From positions 19,560,297 to 19,624,296 of the forward strand of contig NC_041806.1 of assembly GCF_900964775.1 (NCBI RefSeq): DNA of 64,000 nucleotides, read 5' to 3'. Shown here in pieces: positions 13,301-22,817 of the stretch. How positions within the stretch are numbered: position 1 is the first letter of the stretch; each line of letters starts with the position of its first letter. The notes below the pieces were generated by a model, which was not told where the DNA came from, did no database searches, and saw only the letters and a program-made list of their open reading frames with translations. This DNA comes from Scleropages formosus (lineage: Eukaryota > Chordata > Actinopteri > Osteoglossiformes > Osteoglossidae). A program made the translations under genes and the position numbers.

Positions 13301-15681
13301 GCAGAAGCAGGAGTTTAGATGTTTCTATTTCGATAACTTGATAATAATTTCATGTGTCCAAGTGCCTATTATTCTCCTTTGAAGAAGGGGAACCAAATTC
13401 AATATTTCCTAGATGGCTTTTGGCTTTAAATAAAGACGTCTTTGTGTAATCCTGGTCTGTACCTTGTTCTCCTCATGGTGAGACCTTCCAGTCCGTTCCA
13501 TTATTAGCACTGTCAGAGTTTTGTTTGACCGGAGGAAAAGGCTAGACAAATTGTGCACCATAGCTCACGCTTAGACCCCGGCGCAGCGCTCTCACGAGGC
13601 TCACATGTAGCGCCTCCCGTTGAGGTTCGCTCTGTGGGACCAACCCGCTTGACGTCTGCTTCCCCCCATCCCCCAGGCCTTCGTCACGTGTCCATACTGA
13701 AACTGGTGGGTGTTGACGCCGCAGACATGGGTGGAGTTTTGGAGCTGTACCCTATCAATGGTAAGCCCTCTGTGGTTTAATCCCACAAGGTCCTGTGCGT
13801 GTGTGATGAGGAGAGTGGCTGTGATTTTCTTCTGCTAATCAAAGAAAAAAACATTTCCTAAGGCTTTTTTGGATGGGCTGAGTCTCAAAACACTCCTTTC
13901 ATTACTGGTATATAACCCTGGTAACTGGAACATAAAAGGTCCTCTGTGACTTGGGGGTGGTCCGCTGGATTTGGTTATCTTTTTCACATTGTCGTCCTCC
14001 ACTTGAATCGCACCATATGCCCTTAAATACTCCCCTTCTGGGAAGTCGCAGTGGAATGTTGGGTGCCCAACAAATAATATTTTGCTAAAGGCAGAGGATG
14101 AGAGGAACGGTGAACATACTTTCCAATATGGACCCTGGCACGACCGTTTCGGAAAGAGGCATCCGTTTCGGTGTTTCCAGCGTTGGCGCTTATTAAGGGG
14201 AGTCACTTGCAGTTACGCTCTTAAATGTCAGTCTACTTATTCAGGAAATACTAAAGGCTGGTGAGGTAAGAAATATATTCCTGCCTCTTGAAAAAAGTGG
14301 CGGGAGAACAACACTGAGTCACCAGCTCAGTCCAGAAGTATATTTTCCTAAGTCCTTTTGGAACACTGCATTTCGGTTGTGTCATCGATTTTTTTCCCCC
14401 TTTATTATATTGACACACCAAAGATGATACACAAGCTGCTTGTAAGACTCTTGTATCTGCATCTTATATCACTTAGATTAAGTTCTGAATCAAAAACAGA
14501 GGTTCTGTAATTTCACATTTATTTAGCAGATGCTTTTCTCCAAAGCAACTTCTTTGTAGTGTCATCAGCCCGCACACCTTATTCACCAAGGTCACTTACA
14601 CTGCTAGTTACACTACTTACAATGGGTTACTCATCCATACATCAGTGGAACACACTCTCTATCACTCACACACTATGGGGGAACCTGAACAGCATGTCTT
14701 TGGACTGTGGGAGGAAACCCACACAGACACAGGGAGAACATGCGGACTCCACACAGATTGAACGTGAATTGAACCCACCTTCTCTCAACACCACTTAGGC
14801 TCTGTGAGACAACAGCGCTACTTGCTGTGCCACCATGCTGCCCCACAGCTTAAGTTCTGAATCAAAAACAGAGGTACTGTAATATTCACAGTGAAATGAA
14901 GAGTTGTGGAGACCAAGTGCTTGGTCAATTATGACTTGTTTTTAGAGGGAATTTGTGAGGTTCTTGCCAAAAACTGCAAGGGTGCCAATACTTTTGGCCA
15001 TGACTGTATGAGTGAGGGGGGTGCCTGTGAAGAGAGTTTAGAACAGGAGTAATATCACTGTTTTTGTCATGCCAGTGATAATCCTTGCTGTTGTGTTTTA
15101 CATGAGTTGAAGGAGGGAAGCAATGTGTGTTGAGATTCTGTAAACAAAAGCATCTAAACTGGCTCTTGGTGCTGTCAGTTTGATCAGCTGGGTGTTTGAT
15201 TTGACCAGTTCTAAGTACATCCCTTGTCAGACTCAGTGTTTTTAACTACACTGCTATCTGTTGGTAGAAACATGTCTGTATTTCTCACTAGAGGGTTTCC
15301 CTTTTGTATGAGAGGTGGTGAAGTGGCACGCGACTCTACAATCCATCTGTCCTTACAGGAAGTGCAACGGTGGAACGTGAAGGCCTCTCCGCCACACTGG
15401 TAAAAGACATCAGGAACTACTTCCAGATCAGCCCTGAGTACTTCTCCATGCTGTTGGTGGGGAAGGATGGCAATGTAAAGTCCTGGTACCCCTCACCCAT
15501 GTGGTCCATGGCCAATATCTATGACCTAATTGACTCCATGCAGCTGCGCCGCCAGGAGATGGCTATCCAGCAGTCCCTGGGCTTGCGTTGTCCAGAGGAT
15601 GAGTATGGTGGCTATGGCTACCATCACCACGGCTACCATGAGGGTTACCAGGAGGGCTATGGTCAAGGATATGGTTACTAA
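4380..15681 (+). CDS. ccdc80: ccdc80, coiled-coil domain-containing protein 80 (DRO1/URB), complete coding region
   Basis: Coding exons are 4380-6101, 6664-6820, 9258-9394, 11014-11165, 11999-12102, 13677-13760 and 15359-15681. Phases agree at every junction and give 892 aa (human about 950). CCDC80 is a secreted extracellular-matrix protein linked to cell adhesion and adipocyte biology. Residues 1-23 form a signal peptide (hydrophobic run FLDLFFIVLSWAASVSA). Three DUDES-type repeats can be read: about 133-275 (starting GKNRVLVISAP), about 571-705 (RRRLLLITTPDED) and about 725-865 (RRRLFIISSPNDEEW). Between repeats 1 and 2 lie a Thr-rich stretch (about 315-365) and a Lys/Arg-rich stretch (about 500-555), as expected for a matrix-binding linker. 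The C terminus is a Gly/Tyr/His-rich tail. The start is the first ATG before the signal peptide; a second ATG follows immediately. The donor of exon 3 (gtttgt) is weaker than the others. The family call is firm; details of the linker are specific to this fish. Confidence 0.97.
7166..7379 (+). mobile_element. tRNA-derived SINE, family S, in ccdc80 intron 2
   Basis: It has a tRNA-like head (A box tggcacagtgg, B box ggttcaagtcc) followed by the family S body and a (TG)n tail. Direct repeats of 13 bp with one mismatch flank it at 7153-7165 and 7380-7392 (gtaatctagtcca / gtaatttagtcca). Confidence 0.9.
7791..8008 (-). mobile_element. tRNA-derived SINE, family A, in ccdc80 intron 2
   Basis: On the minus strand the copy starts with a tRNA-like head (gtagtggttagagc), has a B-box-like word, and ends in the tail gctttggagaaaa...agctaaatg shared by families A and B. 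Divergence is moderate. Confidence 0.75.
11289..11497 (+). mobile_element. tRNA-derived SINE, family A, in ccdc80 intron 4
   Basis: This plus-oriented copy reads head to tail: ggtagggtagtgattaaagc, B box ggttcaaatcc near 11338, the gagcaagttacttaccctaaa middle, then gctttggagaaaagcatcag and a taaatg-repeat end. It fixes the orientation of the family. Confidence 0.82.
12255..12602 (-). mobile_element. SINE family B (central-domain type), in ccdc80 intron 5
   Basis: Minus-oriented. It has a tRNA-like head (tggcacagcaagtagcgctg), a conserved central domain (gtgtggagtttgcatgttct) and the same 3' tail as family A. A near-full partner copy lies at 14518-14849. Confidence 0.78.
14518..14849 (-). 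mobile_element. SINE family B with ~40-bp flanking duplication, in ccdc80 intron 6
   Basis: A full-length minus-oriented copy. The flanks 14478-14517 and 14850-14890 are direct repeats of about 40 nt that differ by one substitution and one extra base (ttaagttctgaatcaaaaac and onward). The repeat lies outside the SINE and so behaves as a target-site duplication. Confidence 0.85.
14915..15010 (+). mobile_element. Tc1/mariner-type element end, fragment
   Basis: The words gggtgccaatacttttggcc and catgactgta are typical of the outer end of fish Tc1-like transposons. No matching left end was found, so this looks like a truncated relic. Confidence 0.55.
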
Positions 15682-16815
15682 TCATGGTGCTATGACCGCT
15701 GAGCCCGGTGCTTTGTGACTATTTTCAGCGAAGATATGTACAGGGATGAAGGACCTCCCCATAATCATTTCATAGCAACCAACCAGTTCCCCAGCAGTCA
15801 GTTATTGCAATAGGTCATTAAAATGTCATACTCAAAACGCCAAAGAGAAGAGTATTTTGTCACATATGGACTTCTCTTTTGTAGATAAAGAAACCTGTAT
15901 AGATACATTTTTTACACTAAGTTTGTATTTATTGGATTCCAGTTTCTTTTACATTTAATTTGGGAGCGAAAACTATTATTGCACAGAATAGTGGAGCGCA
16001 AAGTATGAAACATTTCAAACATCATGTTTGAATATTACTTTTGTGACACATTTCTTATTTATAAACAGTTGTCTTAAAACAGAAACAAAAATATGTCTGA
16101 GTATATTGTCCTCTGTCAGCAAGAAATAAGGAAGTCATAAACTGTGCCATTTTGGACTCATGTTTTTGTCCTTATGTTTCTCACTGATTTTCACACTTAA
16201 TTTTTAATCTAATCCTTTAAAAACATGGAGTAAATGTTACGGTGTTAATTCTCAGCTTTTATAAAATGTTGTAATATAGTTCTGGAATACTGTATGCAAA
16301 TTCTGAAAACAAATCACCACTGGACCCTGAGATTATCATCTTTTTCATTTTTGTATTGGAAAGATGTCAAATGTACAATAAACTCCATCCTGCCCACACA
16401 GTATTAATATGTTTTGTGTTACTACTAAATTATTCAAGATGCTGGTTTGGTGATTGAAATACTTGTATTCTGTCACCCTCTGTGGGGCTCATGAACAAAC
16501 CATGCAAGCAATTTGGTAAGTGAAGCTGTGCAATTTTCTTTGGGATACATGCAGGTCTTACCCATGTTAAATTCTGCCTGGGATTTTGCACAAAATTTTG
16601 CCTGTACAGCAGTACCATCATTTATGTTTTTGCTTGGGCTATTATTCTGAGGCCTTCATTTGACTCTTTCATTCCTGTATAACTATTCCATGTACAAAAG
16701 TATATTTCCGTATAGTTTCTTCAAACTTACATTTGTTTTATTCTTTTGATGTACAGTTCAAACTTGTACCAAAAGAACCCACGAAACAATAAATATGTAA
16801 TTTAGAATGCGATTA
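15682..16815 (+). other. ccdc80: ccdc80 3' untranslated region with two poly(A) signals
   Basis: AT-rich non-coding sequence follows the stop codon. Canonical AATAAA hexamers are at 16377-16382 and 16788-16793, giving likely 3' UTRs of about 720 and 1130 nt. The neighbouring slc35a5 stop codon faces this end at 17579, so the two 3' ends converge within about 0.8 kb. Confidence 0.6.
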
Positions 16816-17301
16816 AGTCTCTGTGTTCCTGCAATACAATGCCCAGTAGTAAAGACCATTATGCGAGCATCTAACACTTAAGACACAAGGCTGAAACACT
16901 GATGTCACAAGAAATGTGTGGAAAGTTTCAACCCACACATTTCTAGCTGCTCACATGGCAGAATTACAGGCAAGTCATCGCAGCGGGACTGTAAACAGAG
17001 CTGACACTGTACATAACATTCTCACCGATTGCTCAGTATGCTCTTTCAACAGCTCCACACTGTCAGCTGAGGTCACTGTTGAAGGCAGATGATTAAAAAA
17101 AAATAAATAAAACATGACAAATTAACCAAAATGTGCAAAAAAGCAAGCATTACGGCAATATATAGAGCTGGAATCATGTTATCTTAGTGATAGAAAATAT
17201 TTCTGACCCGTTTTTGAGCCTGGAAAATGTTATGCCTTAGACAAGGTTACCTTAGTAGAAAAAACTACTTATTATATAAACAGTAAGTATTTGGGAGTAT
17301 T

Positions 17302-17340
17302 TGAATGATTTGTTGCAGTCGAGCTGCAGCAAATCATTCA
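17302..17340. repeat. 17-bp hairpin between ccdc80 and slc35a5
   Basis: Arms at 17302-17318 and 17324-17340 are complementary at 16 of 17 positions, with a 5-nt spacer (tcgag). It lies between the ccdc80 poly(A) signals and the slc35a5 stop codon. It could be a transcribed stem or simply a local inverted repeat. Confidence 0.7.
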
Positions 17341-17578
17341 GACTTGACGCTCCCCCATCGCTTCGCTGAACTTAGACGGCACTTGAGTTAACCTTGCCCC
17401 CTGCAGCCCTCATCCACATTACAATACCTGTCAACAATTATGGTGTTTGTTCATATTTCTCTTCCTTAGTCCCTTAAATAGGCACATTAAGGCAAGTGTT
17501 CACACGATTCTAAAAATGACACTTGACGCAGTCGCAGGTCCGAGCACTACTCCTTCAGCGCCCTCTTGAGCCTCACGG

Positions 17579-20500
17579 TTAGAGAGACTTCTCGTCCTCT
17601 GATTCGCTGTCCACGTCAGCCTTTGTTAGTCTCTCGAGCTCCTCGCCATCCTAAAACAGAGCAAGAAGAAAAGTGTCTGCGAAGGCCGTGCGAAACTGCT
17701 GCCACTGAAGTTAGCGCATCTTAAATTAAGCGCCGATAAAGACGTGGGTTTTAGAGCCTAACAGCAACAAGACGTCCCTTGGAGTGCAAATGTATGAAAT
17801 AATCTCCCTTTGTGTGAGAACTGTCTCTGAGAGCTTGACAAATTCCATCCATGTACATTACACACAGAAAACCACTAAAATCATGACTGCGCCGCCTGCT
17901 GATCATGAAGTGACACTGCAATGTGGAGGGAAAAGACTTCAATACATTCAGTGAACCGATTAAAACAGGAACAGCCATGAAGATCTTAAGTTAATGGAAC
18001 AGAAAGTTTAGTTAAATTATTCACCCTCATTTGACCTTAGTTTCAATTTAATTCAATATACTGGTTCCTTGTGTTACAACATGCAAGTTACGGATGTTGT
18101 GGATGATTCAAACATTTCCCAGGGAATTTACTTTTACTTACATTTTCATTCTATTATCTAAAACGGCCCTCAGGTACAAAAAAAACACCAATGTGGGGCC
18201 GCCTCATTGCACACACGTCTACAGTTCAGGCCTCATGGGTCGACAATCAGTAGCAAGACAAAGAACGCTGTACATTTACATTTATTCATTTAGCTGATGC
18301 TTTTCTCCGAAATAACTTACAATTACTTACCTATTTATACAGCTAGGTAATTTTTTACAGGAATAATTTTAGGGTATGTACCTCACTCAACGGTAAAGCA
18401 AGTTGAGATAGGATTCAAACCTGCAATCTTTGAATCCAAAGGGAGCAGCACTAACCCCTACACTACCAACAGCCACATTTACAGAAATAATTAATTTTTA
18501 ATAATTAATAATTAATTTTTAATGTAGCTCAAAGTTCAGAACAATGTTCAAAGTAGGTTTTACAAAGTATTTTCATTTAATACAGCAGTGTCCAAGATTT
18601 GTACAAAACGTTACCTATAAATAAATCGAGGGACACACGTTTTATTAAGCTTTCGTGGAACGCGTAAATGAAAAAGTTAAAAGCAGATCTGAAATCGGCA
18701 AACGTTGGACATGTTCATGGAATTAATTAATTGGTGGCACTGAATGGGTGCTGGGGAGACTAGATATTTTAACATTGCAAGTTGCTTCGGAGAAAAGCAT
18801 CAGCTAAATGAATGTGTAATGTAATATTTTTCTTAGCCTTTAAACTGGTTTTAACACAATTTAAATAATAAAAAAACAAGTCTTACACTCCAGTGTAGTG
18901 GGATCATATCCAGGTTGTACCGTCTTGTGCTGTTTGCTTCTAGGGTACATTAGAGCACTGCGACCCTTCATTTGGGGGTTATTGATAGTGGAGCATGGAA
19001 GTGTAATTATTGCAAAGTATTGTTATTACAACTGTGTTTAGGGAACGTAACCTGTTAGGGGCCATCTGCATTACAGTTTTTATTAATTGCAGCTTAGAGG
19101 ACCCGAAAGCAAGCCGATGCAGCTGGGAAAGAGTGTCTCACCCCGCGCGAGCGCTCAGACACCTCCCCGTTGAGGACCCGCAGCTTCTCCTGCTGCAGGG
19201 CAAACTCGGGGTCCCGCGCCCGGCTTGCATTGTACACAAAGATGGCGAGCATGACCACGGGGGCATGCAGGAAGAAGTCAAGCGAAGGCCGGAAGTCGAA
19301 GGCGAGCAGCGAGACACCCGTGATGAGGACTGTGGTGACCTGCGCCGTCAGCACGTGGAACATGTTGTCCCGGAACTTGAGGATGAAGGCCACGGAGAGG
19401 CCGAGGGCGGCCGTGACCACGGCCAGGGACAGAGAGTACACGTTGTGGCCGTGGAGGAGGCCGCAGTGCAGGGCGACGGCACGCGACTCCGAGTGCAGCG
19501 TCAGCGTGAGCCCGTTGAAGGCGACGCCGAACAGGTACAACTTGCTGTTCTGGATGAAGATGCTCTCCGTCAGCTGCTCTCCCTCTTTCAGGATCTTCTC
19601 GTTGTAAATGTTGGCCATGGAGGAGATGAAGCACTGCAGCACCAGCAGCACGTGGCCCAGTCCGAAGCTCTGCAGCTCATGGGGCAGGGTCCCATTTTGC
19701 ACACCCGTAGGCAAGGCCACGCCCACTTCTCCAGCCCCACCCAAACCAGCCTCGCTGAGGTTCCACCGCTGTGTCTCCACAAACAGCAGGCAGCCATTGG
19801 ACGGGCTGGACATGCGGCTCGCGTGCAGGCCGTGCACAGCTGTGACGTGCTGACTGCCTCCCGTACCCGTGGTCAGCGATACGATGGACAGGAAGAGGAT
19901 CATCAGGGATGCCCACTGCACGATGGACAAGCGCCTCCTGCAGGACAAACCACACAAGGGCAGAAGGAAGTACTGTGCGAGCTGATAAGTTATCATTTGA
20001 TCTGCATGATAATTCATGGGAATTCAGGGATGTCTGGACATCCTTCTGGAACTTATTGTAAATGATGCATCACAACCTTCCGACCTTCAACCCTTGTTTC
20101 ATATACATTGGTGTATCTGCAGTTTGTCTGTGTCCTCTTTCTGTATCTCTGCTAAGGCCCAGTGCTGTTCATAAAATTAATTTAAAAAATAATAACTAAG
20201 GAAGCCACCGAGAGGAAAATTAATTAGTGCAACACAGAGGAACTTACTTCAGCACAACTCTGAACAGTAGAGCTGTGGTCAGAATGACAAAATTGGAAAA
20301 CAGAACTGCCATAGCCTATGAGTGGGGGAAACAAGAGCACATTTTGAATAAACAGAAGAAGTCGAGTGAAACATTGACAAACATGAGCAGCACACTTACA
20401 GGCTGCAGGTAGGTCAACACATAGAAAATGATCAAGTTGTCGAGAAAGTAGAGGAATGCCGGAACAGACCACTTCATGTAGTTCAGGAAGTCGGCGCAAG

Positions 20501-21790
20501 AAGAGCAGCTGAGCTCTTTATAAGACCTTCCCTCTGAAAAAGAGACCAAGATTGTAAGAAATTAACGTGTAAGTGCATATTTACACTGTTCCATAACAAT
20601 GTATATAGTCAATAGTGCAGCATGCAACAGAGATGCCATAACAATGTTTTTTTTTTTTTACATAAAGCAATTGCTTCTCTGCTACAGTGCTGCTTAAAAG
20701 CGTGCGAACCCCTCACGTCCCTTGGTTTTACCACAAAATGGTCATTTAATGAGACTCATCTGATGCAACAGGTGTGTATTTACAAATTCCATTTGTTCAT
20801 TTAGAGGAAATCATGTGTGTAGCAAGAACACTGAAGTAGTGCAGGTGGAAATGTAAGTGAACACCAAGTTGCATTGGTTAAACCAAGTAGGTAAGTAGAA
20901 CCAGGTGTGTAAACCATAAACTTATAAAAATGAATTAATTATTAAGATTTAAGGTCTGGATTTTATAGGCTTGTTTTAATATTTTCTACAAGAATAACGA
21001 CCATCCCTACAGGGTTCAAATATTTTCAGGCAGCATGTATATAGAAATAATAAAACAAATGTGAGAACATATGTGCACAGACTGCTGGTTTCATCCATCC
21101 ATCACTAATAACCACATATCCACAGCAGGGTCACGGTATCCGGAGTTTATCCCGAAACCATGTGGCATGACGGCAGGTACACCCCAGATAAGACACCAGT
21201 CCATCATAGTGCATTAATGCACAGGCTCGGTCTCTCCCACATGCTAGACAATCCAGAGTCACCGATCCATGAGAAACAAGTGTATTTTGGACTGTGGGAG
21301 GAAACCAGAGCACCTAGAGGAAACACAGACAGACATGGGGAGAACCTGCAAACTCCACACAAACTGAACTGACTTCGAACCCGCATCCAGATCCACAACC
21401 CAGGAGCTACGGGCACCAGCGTTACCCGCCGGGCAACCATCCAGGCCGGCCGAGAGAGCGTAAACGCCTACCTTTACACATCACCCGCAGAGACATCGCC
21501 ACGCAGAATATGAGCTTGATGGCCTCTGCCATGAGATTGACAGAAGCCGGTAGGAAATCATACTTGTTATCTGCGAAGAAAAGACCGTGCGTAAAGACAC
21601 GCCCGAGCCAGCAGAGAAAACGCGGCTAAGCCAGGCACAACAGCACGGCAAGAGAAGTACCTTCGTTCGCCGAGAACTTGAGGAGCAGGATGCGGGAGGT
21701 CCCCAGGGTGACGAAGCCGAGGCCCAGCGCCAGCGTGTAGGCCGAGGATCGAGAGCAGAGCTGCGAGCGCGGGCAACAGCGGCCGCTCAT
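17579..21790 (-). CDS. slc35a5: slc35a5, nucleotide-sugar-transporter family member, complete coding region
   Basis: Minus-strand coding exons are 21790-21661, 21570-21472, 20533-20400, 20315-20248, 19937-19142 and 17650-17579. Phases agree and give 432 aa (human 424). SLC35A5 belongs to the CMP-sialate/UDP-galactose transporter family of Golgi multi-pass membrane proteins; its substrate in vivo is less settled than for SLC35A1-A3. Conserved blocks include [20 protein letters not shown] (first TM), [20 protein letters not shown], the [17 protein letters not shown] signature and [17 protein letters not shown]. The large fifth exon carries most of the transporter core. It must be spliced at 19142, because the frame otherwise reads on into [14 protein letters not shown], which has no family counterpart. 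The final 24-codon exon, [10 protein letters not shown]...SEDEKSL, matches the acidic human C terminus (DGEELERL...SDEDTF). The gene is divergent from atg3 and convergent with ccdc80. Confidence 0.96.
18270..18475 (-). mobile_element. SINE family A in slc35a5 intron 5
   Basis: It reads tail to head on the plus strand: catttattcatttagctgat, gcttttctccgaaa, and at the far end the tRNA-like head as its complement (ctacactaccaa). A short tail-only fragment of the same family lies at 18770-18822 on the plus strand. A short ATTAATTTTTA-type repeat follows near 18490. Confidence 0.72.
20685..21037. mobile_element. Mariner-like MITE in slc35a5 intron 2
   Basis: Imperfect terminal inverted repeats of about 30 nt: left cagtgctgcttaaaagcg, right end complement catgctgcctgaaaatat, both followed inward by a gaaccc-like word. 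TA dinucleotides flank both ends. It is about 350 bp with no coding content, so probably a non-autonomous element. Confidence 0.6.
21085..21440 (-). mobile_element. SINE family C, near full length, in slc35a5 intron 2
   Basis: On the minus strand: tRNA-like head with B-box-like gggttcgaagtc, the conserved central domain (gtgtggagtttgcaggttct, tttcctcccacagtcc) also present in family B, then a tail with gggataaactccgg and ending in a gatggatg repeat. The tail resembles that of family S. Confidence 0.72.
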
Positions 21791-21889
21791 GGTGCTCAAG
21801 CAGCAGTTTGGCTGAGATGCCACGGCGTGGTAGTCACTCTACAAAACTTTGCCAGTTCAAAGACACGTGACATGTAAACTGTAAAGAAC

Positions 21890-22247
21890 GTGTGTGTATA
21901 TATAATATTGCATTTACTGCCAGTGTGAAAGCCGTCCCTCATGTGCATCCAATTATTCTTACTTTAGTTTATTATTATTGTGCGTCGGTAGGTAGAAATT
22001 AAACCACTAGACCTTCCCCTAAGCCTTATGAACCCAACAACAGGGACTGGAGGTGAGTTCGTAAACTTTATGTATTTGTAAATTCAGCTATATCACAATC
22101 AATAGGTTAATAACACAGACCCCTAGCAGGCTTAGGTTGTGTACGTCACGTCAACCTGCTGGACACGTGTTTGAGTCAACACGACTGTCTCTGTGGCAAA
22201 GGCGGCTTTCACACTGGCAGTAAATGCAATATTATATATACACACAC
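21890..22247. repeat. Perfect 45-bp inverted repeat with 268-bp spacer
   Basis: Left arm 21890-21934 and right arm 22203-22247 are exact reverse complements over 45 nt. The arms include ttgcatttactgccagtgtg and its complement, and end outward in a short TG/CA and TA run. Similarity stops abruptly at both sides. The structure lies in the divergent promoter, starting about 100 bp upstream of the slc35a5 start codon. No convincing target-site duplication was seen. Confidence 0.93.
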
Positions 22248-22382
22248 ACTTTTTTATATATATATGTATGTATGTATGTATAACACATACAGAATTTAGA
22301 GAGGAAGTGACACTGAGCAACACTGTACCTACCCACGATCCGCCACGCGCTTCCTCTTCTGCTGCTGCTGCTGCTGCTTCGC

Positions 22383-22392
22383 GCGCATGCGC
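22383..22392. promoter_or_regulatory. NRF1-type palindrome
   Basis: GCGCATGCGC matches the core NRF1 binding palindrome exactly. It lies in a GC-rich part of the slc35a5/atg3 divergent promoter, about 425 bp before the atg3 start codon. Confidence 0.55.
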
Positions 22393-22644
22393 AACGCACG
22401 CTCTCTCGCCGCCTGAAAACGCCCAAGTACTGTCCTAACGGCATGCATACGTTAATAAAATCAACCATTTGTTTGACGTAAAACTAGCGAAATCAACAGA
22501 CAATAACAAAAAGGCGCTAAATGAACTGAACTAAAAGTACAATGCCGGATTGTTTTATCTTGCAAACATTACAAATCTCTCAAACGGGCGATTGCGTCGC
22601 TTTCCTATGATCACGAACGCGTCACATACCGCGAGAAGCGCGAT

Positions 22645-22679
22645 ACGGAAGTGAAGGTCATGTGACTTGGGGTCATGTG
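22645..22679 (+). promoter_or_regulatory. atg3: ETS site and paired MiT/TFE-like E-boxes upstream of atg3
   Basis: ACGGAAGTG (22645-22653) is an ETS/GABP-type site. GTCATGTGAC (22657-22666) is one base from the CLEAR element GTCACGTGAC recognised by TFEB/TFE3 and matches an M-box core. A second CATGTG follows at 22674-22679. The cluster is 140-175 bp before the start codon. TFEB control of autophagy genes is established; its action at this site is inferred. Confidence 0.45.
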
Positions 22680-22817
22680 GGCCAGCGGAGGGGGGGTGGT
22701 GGAGTCAGTAAACAGGGTTTGTGGTGTGTATTCGCGAGGAAGTGAAACGGAAAGCGTTTCTTTACCAGCTTAGACTTAGTTGTTGGACAGCGGAGGGTCG
22801 GTTGTCCGGTTGCCGAC

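Larger units (their letters stand above)
21791..22817. promoter_or_regulatory. Divergent promoter region between slc35a5 and atg3
   Basis: The two start codons are head to head, 1027 bp apart. Visible sites: E-box CACGTG at 21864-21869 near slc35a5; NRF1-type palindrome GCGCATGCGC at 22383-22392; ETS-type ACGGAAGTG at 22645-22653; and GTCATGTGAC at 22657-22666 plus a second CATGTG at 22674-22679 near atg3. GC and CpG density rises from about 22330 onward, consistent with a CpG-island promoter on the atg3 side. Start sites were not determined. Confidence 0.6.

Noticed and set aside
19094-19141. C-terminal extension [14 protein letters not shown] of slc35a5
   Set aside because: This is read-through past a good donor at 19141-19140. 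The conserved tail is in the exon at 17650-17579.
19010-20065. A 351-codon plus-strand frame
   Set aside because: It is the complement of slc35a5 exon 5 and reads as low-complexity His/Glu/Gln-rich sequence with no family match.
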